In this document: one piece after another, positions 57,957 through 64,000 of the stretch
Layout of the letters: every line of letters begins with the position of its first letter
Position numbering within the stretch: the first letter of the stretch is position 1
Source of the DNA: Balaenoptera acutorostrata
Lineage: Eukaryota > Chordata > Mammalia > Artiodactyla > Balaenopteridae
Assembly: GCF_949987535.1 (NCBI RefSeq)
Contig: NC_080066.1
Coordinates: 135,388,335 to 135,452,334 of the forward strand
Direction of reading: 5' to 3'
DNA: 64,000 nt
Position numbers and translations under genes: made by a program
Notes under the pieces: model-generated
Databases searched by the model: none
Told to the model about the DNA's origin: nothing
What the model saw: only the letters and a program-made list of their open reading frames with translations

Positions 57957-59319
57957 ATTCACTGGTTTGTGGGGCCCACTTGGTATCTTTGATGACCTTC
58001 CAAATATTCCTATTAATATTTATAATATGACAGTATTTTTGTTTATGGAAAGAATTAATTTGTTTATTAGAAAAAAACCAGTCACCTCATTCGTATTTCA
58101 TTTAAAGCAAGCAGCTGAAGCTGGGGACTAGGGAGTGATCTAAGGCCTAGTGGTCTGAGCAGCTCAATGAAGCTCCTAAGAATATCTGTGGTGGGGTTAA
58201 TAGGGGAGGTTTTCTTCAGTAAATCTAAAAGTGACCAGATAATTAACTTCTTTCCTCTCATACATCCTTACTGACTTTCTTCTGTACTCTCTTCACATCT
58301 TGTTGTCAAGCTCAGTGCTCCTGAGGTGAGCCAATTTACCTTACTATTCATAGCTAGTAAGTGTGGTTGAATTTTTTCTTCAGATACATCTGCAATGGAA
58401 TAAACCTGATTTTTTCAGTAGTTTGCCAGATGGATCTTCAGCAAGTTAATTACCTAACTCTAAAGAGTTACCTAACTCTTTAGAAAATAATGGTATCCCT
58501 TTAACAAATAGCAGTTTTGTTTTCTGAGGCTTCATCTTGCCCCCAATACCTTGTTGGATCCAACAGGCTATAGCCATCCAGTTGAGGTGCTTGTACAGTA
58601 GAGATGGATGTTACATTCTCACTCTGTTTTCCAGATTCAGGCTGTCTCATTTAGAATACATCATTCATTCAAATTCAACAAACATTTTTTTGAGTAAAAC
58701 TCTGGGCAGCAGTTGTAAACCAGGCAGATTAAGGGTCCCTGTCCTTGGGAGGTTACATCTTAGTGAAATTATCCACAGAGTTCCCCAGGTCAAATTCTAC
58801 ATAAATTTCTCTTTTGCCCAATTGTCTGAACATATCCAAAGCTGCTTTTTGAGGAAAGTCAAAGAGAGTACCTTTGCATAGAGAGAGTAGAATACAAGCC
58901 AGTTTTTAAAATTTCACAACACAATGTTATCTTTGCTGGCTATGAGTTTGGTATGTAGAAAATAATGGAGCTTCTTTCACTAAACGAGACTTGCTAGTGA
59001 TGTCTGCCTATTGTTATTTTCTTTTTATTCTAAGATTTTGTGCTGAATTGCTATTAATAGGTTTTCTTAGTTTAGATTTTCTGAAATAATGTTTCTTCTC
59101 TCTTCTCTCTGCCCACCTTTAGTGTTGGCTAGTAAGATTAAAATTTATTCTGATATTATTTGGTTGATCATTAGCTACTTCCAGGCCTTTGGGAAGTAGC
59201 TAAATGTAAATGATTATCACATATCCTGTATTTTTCAAGATAATCTCAACTTCAACTATTTTGTTCCATTTTTGGACAAATTTGGTTTTTAATTTAGACA
59301 GTAAGTGGTCCTTTAGGAC
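57957..59319. other. Unassigned DNA
   Basis: About 58660-58770 ('cattcaaattcaacaaacat', then 'ggttacatcttagtg') may be an ancient repeat. A short hairpin lies at 58460-58483. No gene. Confidence 0.35.
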
Positions 59320-59480
59320 AGTCCTCTTTAACCTGAATCCATGGACCCTGATGAACCTCAGGGAGGTGTGGTTTGTAAATCTCCTGAAACAATGATGCCA
59401 AACTTTGTAGATAAGTGCCCTTTAGTCAGGAGAGGCCTCTTTATTTTCATCAGAATTTCAGAGTGCTTATGGGGACTGCA
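59320..59480 (-). mobile_element. Possible old hAT-type fragment
   Basis: 'tttaacctgaatccatggac' and 'gaacctcagggaggtgtggt' resemble the reverse of the element at 54.1 kb. Weak. Confidence 0.35.
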
Positions 59481-59752
59481 AAATGGCTAATAACCACTGT
59501 ATTCTGTATAAAAGAGATTTTAATTAATAGGAATGATGACATTTTTTCCCTTCCAGACATATTTTGCAGAAAGTTAGAAGACTGTCCAGCTGTTTACTAT
59601 TGGAGCAGTGAGCTCTTGAATCATTTGAATTGTTCTTTAGAGCCACCTTAGGTTATACAGAGATCAAATTGAAATAGTTTTCTTGTTATTTTTCTTTCAT
59701 GTGTTCTTAAAACATCACACTTTAACCTGTGAGTCCTTACACTTACCCCATT

Positions 59753-60176
59753 GTTACGGGCTGAATTGTGCACTCCTCCCACCTGCACATTTTGAAGCCT
59801 AACACCCCCGCCCCCCCCCGCAGTACTTCATAATGTGACTGAATTTGGAGAGGGGCTTTTAAAGAGGTAATTAAGGTAAAATGAGGTAGATAGGGTGGGC
59901 CCTAATGTAATCTAACTGGTGCCCTTAGAAGAAGAGGAAATTGGAACACAGAAGAGAGACACCGGGGGCATTTGTGCACAGAGGAAAGTCCGTGTGAGGC
60001 TACAATGAGAAGCCGACCATTGGCAAGCCAAGGAGAAAGGCCTCAGAACAAAGCCAAACCTGCCCGTACCTTGATCTTGGACTCCTAGCCTCCAGAACTG
60101 TGAGGAGTAACTGTTCTGTTGTTTAAGCCACCTAGTCTGTGGTATTTTGTATGGTAGCCCTAGCAAACTAATACAC
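59753..60176 (+). mobile_element. MLT1-type solo LTR (ERVL-MaLR)
   Basis: Starts 'tgttacgggctgaattgtgc' and ends 'agcaaactaatacac'. In between come 'gtgggccctaatgtaatcta', 'tagaagaagaggaaattgga' and 'ctgttgtttaagccacctag', the familiar MLT1 order. A long C run (59808-59819) is an expansion. No internal region. Confidence 0.93.
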
Positions 60177-61029
60177 TTATGATGAAGTAGCAGTTGAGTG
60201 ATAATGAAAACTATAGCAAGGCAACTATTTCTCTTTGTCCCAGTGCATTTTGGGACAAATGATAAAGTGTTGTGTATAGCTTCACATAATCTAGTGCCTG
60301 AAAGAGATGGTACGACCTATGAAATCTCAATAGAACATATTAATTTCTATTCTTATTGGTCTTATTCTTTATTGATTTGTTTTATCCTTTTACAATTTCC
60401 CGTTTGCCCATGGTTATATCTTAATGTCAGTCTCTTTTATTCTCTAGCATTTCTCATTTTATGGAACTAATTTTTATAAGTAGGTCTATTTTAAATCAAC
60501 ACCAGAACAGTATCTTTGTGTATTCTTCTGTGTGTGTCGTGTACAGTCATTCCAGCCCAGCTTTATTCAGTAATGTCATCTGTCCTTAGGCCTCTGTTCC
60601 AGGCCACCATACTTACATTCAATTTTTGAAGTTTCTCTTTGTCAGAAATAAATTTAAATATTTCTAATGATGTCTGCTTCTACTGCTAACTTGATTTGAT
60701 ACATTGGAACTTTTAGATTTGGAAATGAATGAAAGGCTAAGGGAACAATGTGTGTTTCTCAAATTTGCCATGAGGGCAGGAATTCCATCAGTTTTGTTTA
60801 GGCTGAAGCCCCATGGTCTAGCACAACACCTGGTTTCAAGGAAAATTAAATATTTGATCAATGAGTAGATTAATTTTAAGTAAGGGATCAAACCCAAGTA
60901 TCCAAAATCAAACCCATAGCCCAGATTCTGCTGTTTCACAGACTTCTCAGTCTTTATTCATGACACTGAGAATAAGCTTGTTAAGGAGTACCTACTCCAT
61001 CCACGTGTTCCTCATCTGCTCTCTTCCTC
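60177..61029. other. Unassigned DNA
   Basis: No recognised element. Frames at 60198-60470 and 60664-60939 have no family features. Confidence 0.4.
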
Positions 61030-61275
61030 GTTGCATGGTGTGGTAGGTAAGAGCCTGGCCTCTGGCTCCTGACTGAGTGCACATCCATGCTCCTTGATGT
61101 GCTCATGTGATCTTGGCAAGTCCTTAATCTCCACACCTCTACTTTGGGTTCTTCATCAGCAATTGGAGATAATCAGAGTATACAATAAGAGTATACAATT
61201 TTCAAGTTTTTTTTGGAAATTACGAGCTTAGAACAATGCCTGGCACATGGTAAACATTTTAAACCTGTTAGAGCT
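61030..61275 (+). mobile_element. MIR SINE
   Basis: 'gtaggtaagagcctggcctc', 'gtgatcttggcaagtcctta' and 'caatgcctggcacatggtaa' cover head, core and 3' end. Diverged. Confidence 0.82.
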
Positions 61276-61413
61276 AGTATTATCCTAGAGTAGAAACAGA
61301 TTATTCTTACATATTTGTATCTTTTATCTCTAGTTCTACATTGATTTCTTTCTCTAGGCACAAAACCAATTCACTTCAAATAACCAAATCTTTGTCATCA
61401 AACTGGCATGGTT

Positions 61414-61779
61414 GGGACTTTCCTGGTGGCGCAGTGGTTAAGAATCCGCCTGCCAACGCAGGGGACACGGGTTCGATCCCTGGTCCGGGAAGATCCCACA
61501 TGCAGCAGAGCAACTAAGCCCATGAGCCACAACTACTGAGCCTGCGCTCAAGAGTCCGCAAGCCACAACTACTGAGCCCACGTGCCACAACTACTGAAGC
61601 CTGCGTGCCTAGAGCCTGTGCTCTGCAACAAGAGAAGCCATGACAATGAGAAGCCTGCACACTGCCACGAAGAGTAGCCCCTGCTCACTGCAACTAGAGA
61701 AAGCCCGTGTACAGCAATGACGACCTAACACAGCCCAAAATAAAAACAAACAAATAAATAAATTTATTTAAAAAAAAAA
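61414..61779 (+). mobile_element. CHR-2-like SINE, first of an adjacent pair
   Basis: Older-type body. Left flank 'ctggcatggtt' (61403) matches the far-right flank of the pair (62097). Confidence 0.95.
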
Positions 61780-61784
61780 ACTGG

Positions 61785-62096
61785 GGGCTTCCCTGGTGGC
61801 GCAGTGGTTAAGAATCTGCCTGCCAATGCAGGGGACGCGAGTTCGAGCCCTGGTCCAGGAAGATCCCACATGTCGCGGAGCAACTAAGCCCGTGAGCCAC
61901 AACTACTGAGCCCGTGTGCCACAACTACTGAAGCCCGCACGCCTAGAGCCCATGCTCCACAACAAGAGAAGCCACCGCAGTGAGAAGCCCGTGCACCACA
62001 ACTAGAGAAAAGCCCACGCGTAGCAATGAAGACCCAATGCAGCCAAAAATAAATAAATAAAACAAATAAATTAAAAAAATAAAAACAAAAAAAAAG
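61785..62096 (+). mobile_element. CHR-2-like SINE, second of an adjacent pair
   Basis: Separated from the first only by 'ctgg', a shortened copy of the same site. Right duplication 'ctggcatggtt' at 62097-62107. Confidence 0.95.
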
Positions 62097-62107
62097 CTGG
62101 CATGGTT

Positions 62108-63288
62108 TTCGTGGTGGTAGCAATGTAAATTAGCATTAACCTGTTTGGAGATGGTTGGGCAAGATATATCCAGTCATAAAAATAGTGATACTCTGATTCA
62201 TGAATTCCACTTCGAGAATCTTCTAAGGACATACCCTTAAATGCTTAAGAGATTGTATCCATGAAGATGTTATGTTATAATGTCAGGGCTGGAGGGAATG
62301 GTTTAATATATTCTGGCACTTACACATTTACAGTTGATGTGTCTGAAGACCGTGTAATAACATGGAAAATCTTTGTGATGAAAAGTAAAACATTGTATGT
62401 ACAATATGATTACAACCATGTTAAATAAATACATACATCCAGGAATTTCCAGAGGATAGGGCTTGTAAGGGCTCTTTTAACCCCCTGACTTCTCAGATTC
62501 TGGATTTATATAAAGCTGGTTCTAAAGGCCCAAAGTTAACCCTGAAATTGAGTTCTTTATATCTTGTTATAAACCATTACCTTTCTTCCTATTTGGTTTG
62601 GGAGCTCCAGGTTTAGTTACATTCTGCAGAATGGGATTGGCCGTGGGGTTGCAAAGATGAACAGACCCTGTGGGTATTCAAGGAATAGTTTTCTATGAGA
62701 TGTCTTATACAAGTACATAAAACCCACTATGTAGTTTTTGTCCAATAACGTGACAGTTTGGGCTCCTTGGTGCCTAATGGTTGGTTTTCTGTAGTGTAGA
62801 TTTCTCACTTTTACCCCTGGAAAAATACTCATTTTTAACTTCAATATTAAACTGGCTTTAGTAAGCTCTATTAACAGCCTCAAAGCAACAACTTTTTCAG
62901 TTTTCTATTGACCATAAACTTCTTTTCTCTACAAGTGGTGATTCTTAACAAAGGGTACTTTAACCATGCAGTGCAGACTGCTACTTCAGTCTTGGTTCAG
63001 CAGATTCTAGAGGGATGTGGTAGAAGGAAGAGTAATTACTAAACAGCCGGGCACAGTCAGGACTGTGATTGAGGCTTATTTCTTTGATGAACACTGGGGG
63101 TCCTATTTCTGAAGTAATCCCCCACCCCTTCCACCGCCACCCAGGATTGCTGACAAAAATCTTAATTTGCCAGCTCATTTGTCTGCATTGATAATGCAAG
63201 CAAACTGTTTTTGCTTGATGCCTTAATGTTTGTTACCCTGAAGTTTTACTTTTTTACCTTTTCCCTTCCTGAGAGGATAAGCCATTTT
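62108..63288. other. Unassigned DNA
   Basis: 1.2 kb with no recognised element. Confidence 0.4.
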
Positions 63289-63300
63289 AAAATTCAGATG

Positions 63301-63501
63301 TCTAATATATAAAATAGATAACTAATAAGGACCTACTGTATAGCACAGGGAACTCTTAATACTCTGTAATGACCTATATGGGAAAAGAATCTAAAAAAGA
63401 GTGGATATATGTATATGTATAACCAATACACTTTGCTGTACAGCAGAAACTAATGCAACATTGTAAATCAACTATACTCTAATAAAAATTAAAAATAAAA
63501 T
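63301..63501 (+). mobile_element. L1 3' end, sense
   Basis: 'ctactgtatagcacagggaa', 'ctgtacagcagaaactaatg' and 'gtaaatcaactatactctaa' are the cetartiodactyl L1 3' untranslated end, finishing in A-rich AAATAAAA units. Flanks 'aaaattcagatgtctaa' (63289) and 'aaaatttagttgtctat' (63502) form a diverged duplication. About 200 bp long; severely 5'-truncated. Confidence 0.92.
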
Positions 63502-63519
63502 AAAATTTAGTTGTCTATA

Positions 63520-63911
63520 ACAGTGTTAATGGGCCAGCTTGTGCCCAGTGGGCTATGTTAGGTGCTTGGCTCAAGATCGAGGCCCAAGATTGAGTGGTGT
63601 GAGTACATTGGCAGTCAAGCACAGTGTGGTGCTGCATTTATTTATACTCGAGAATTAGTTGCTATTCTCTGATTTTTTTCATATGAAATGTTATTTGGCA
63701 CCTAATGGATTTTTGAACTGCATTCACGGTTGGCCTTAGAATCTTTAACATTTCTTCCCTAAAGGGGATGACATCCTTATGTCTGAGTTACATTTTGATC
63801 AAATAGGGCATATGTTAAAGCTCTGATTAGTTCTTTGAAAGTACTGCATGTGCAAATGATATCAAAAATTGTTGCCTTAAAAATATATAAATTCTATAAA
63901 AATATGTATGG
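63520..63911. other. Unassigned DNA
   Basis: Nothing recognised. Confidence 0.35.
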
Positions 63912-64000
63912 AGGGAATTCCCTGGTGGCGCAGTGGATAAGACTCCATGCTCCCAATGCAGGGGGCCTGGGTTCGGTCCCTGGTCAGGGAACTAGATCCC
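63912..64000 (+). mobile_element. CHR-1-like SINE, cut by the window end
   Basis: 'attccctggtggcgcagtgg' head, 'ggttcggtccctggtcaggg' and 'aactagatccc'. Continues beyond the window. Confidence 0.93.

Noticed and set aside
1540..62123. Dozens of open reading frames giving near-identical proteins (for example with '[18 protein letters not shown]' or '[20 protein letters not shown]')
   Set aside because: They coincide with CHR SINEs in every frame and vary with the SINE copy. They are by-products of a repeated non-coding element, not a gene family.

Overview
This is a gene-free stretch of mammalian nuclear DNA, almost certainly from a whale. The diagnostic feature is about 40 copies of the CHR family of tRNA-Glu-derived SINEs, which are known from cetaceans, hippos and ruminants. 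Long CHR-2-like and short CHR-1-like forms are both present. The youngest copies share a tail and internal sequence that I associate with baleen whales, and I see none of the SINE form I associate with toothed whales; that last step is from memory and is inference. Other mammalian markers are MIR, L2, MER5A, an MLT1 solo LTR, old L1 fragments and L1 3' ends of the cetartiodactyl type.

No exon, tRNA, rRNA, CRISPR array or operon could be supported. The open reading frames of 60-180 codons are chance frames, most of them translations of the SINEs in one of six frames, so near-identical 'proteins' recur at every SINE. A few minus-strand frames are decayed pieces of L1 ORF2. The window is therefore intergenic, or lies inside a very large intron.

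Layout. 1-5.6 kb: an L2 end, SINEs and a composite SINE. 5.6-8.8 kb: an antisense old LINE interrupted by an antisense L1 that itself carries two SINEs. 10.1-16.1 kb: the most complex block, with a SINE that has a doubled head, a 1,494-bp tandem duplication whose junction is a hybrid SINE, and a second antisense L1 with SINEs inside it. 16-24.6 kb: mostly unassigned DNA with a MIR, a MER5A and a stacked SINE pair. 25-29.3 kb: an old antisense L1 and three SINEs stacked at one target site. 31.4-32.8 kb: two related solo LTRs. 33-47 kb: repeat-poor DNA with isolated SINEs and a third antisense L1 cluster. 47-64 kb: ancient repeats, inverted and stacked SINE pairs, an MLT1 LTR, a plus-strand L1 3' end and a SINE cut by the window edge.

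The interest lies in how retroelements have shaped the locus: a tandem duplication best explained by unequal crossing-over between two SINEs, and several places where successive SINEs landed in exactly the same target site. I found nothing that looks like a new gene system.
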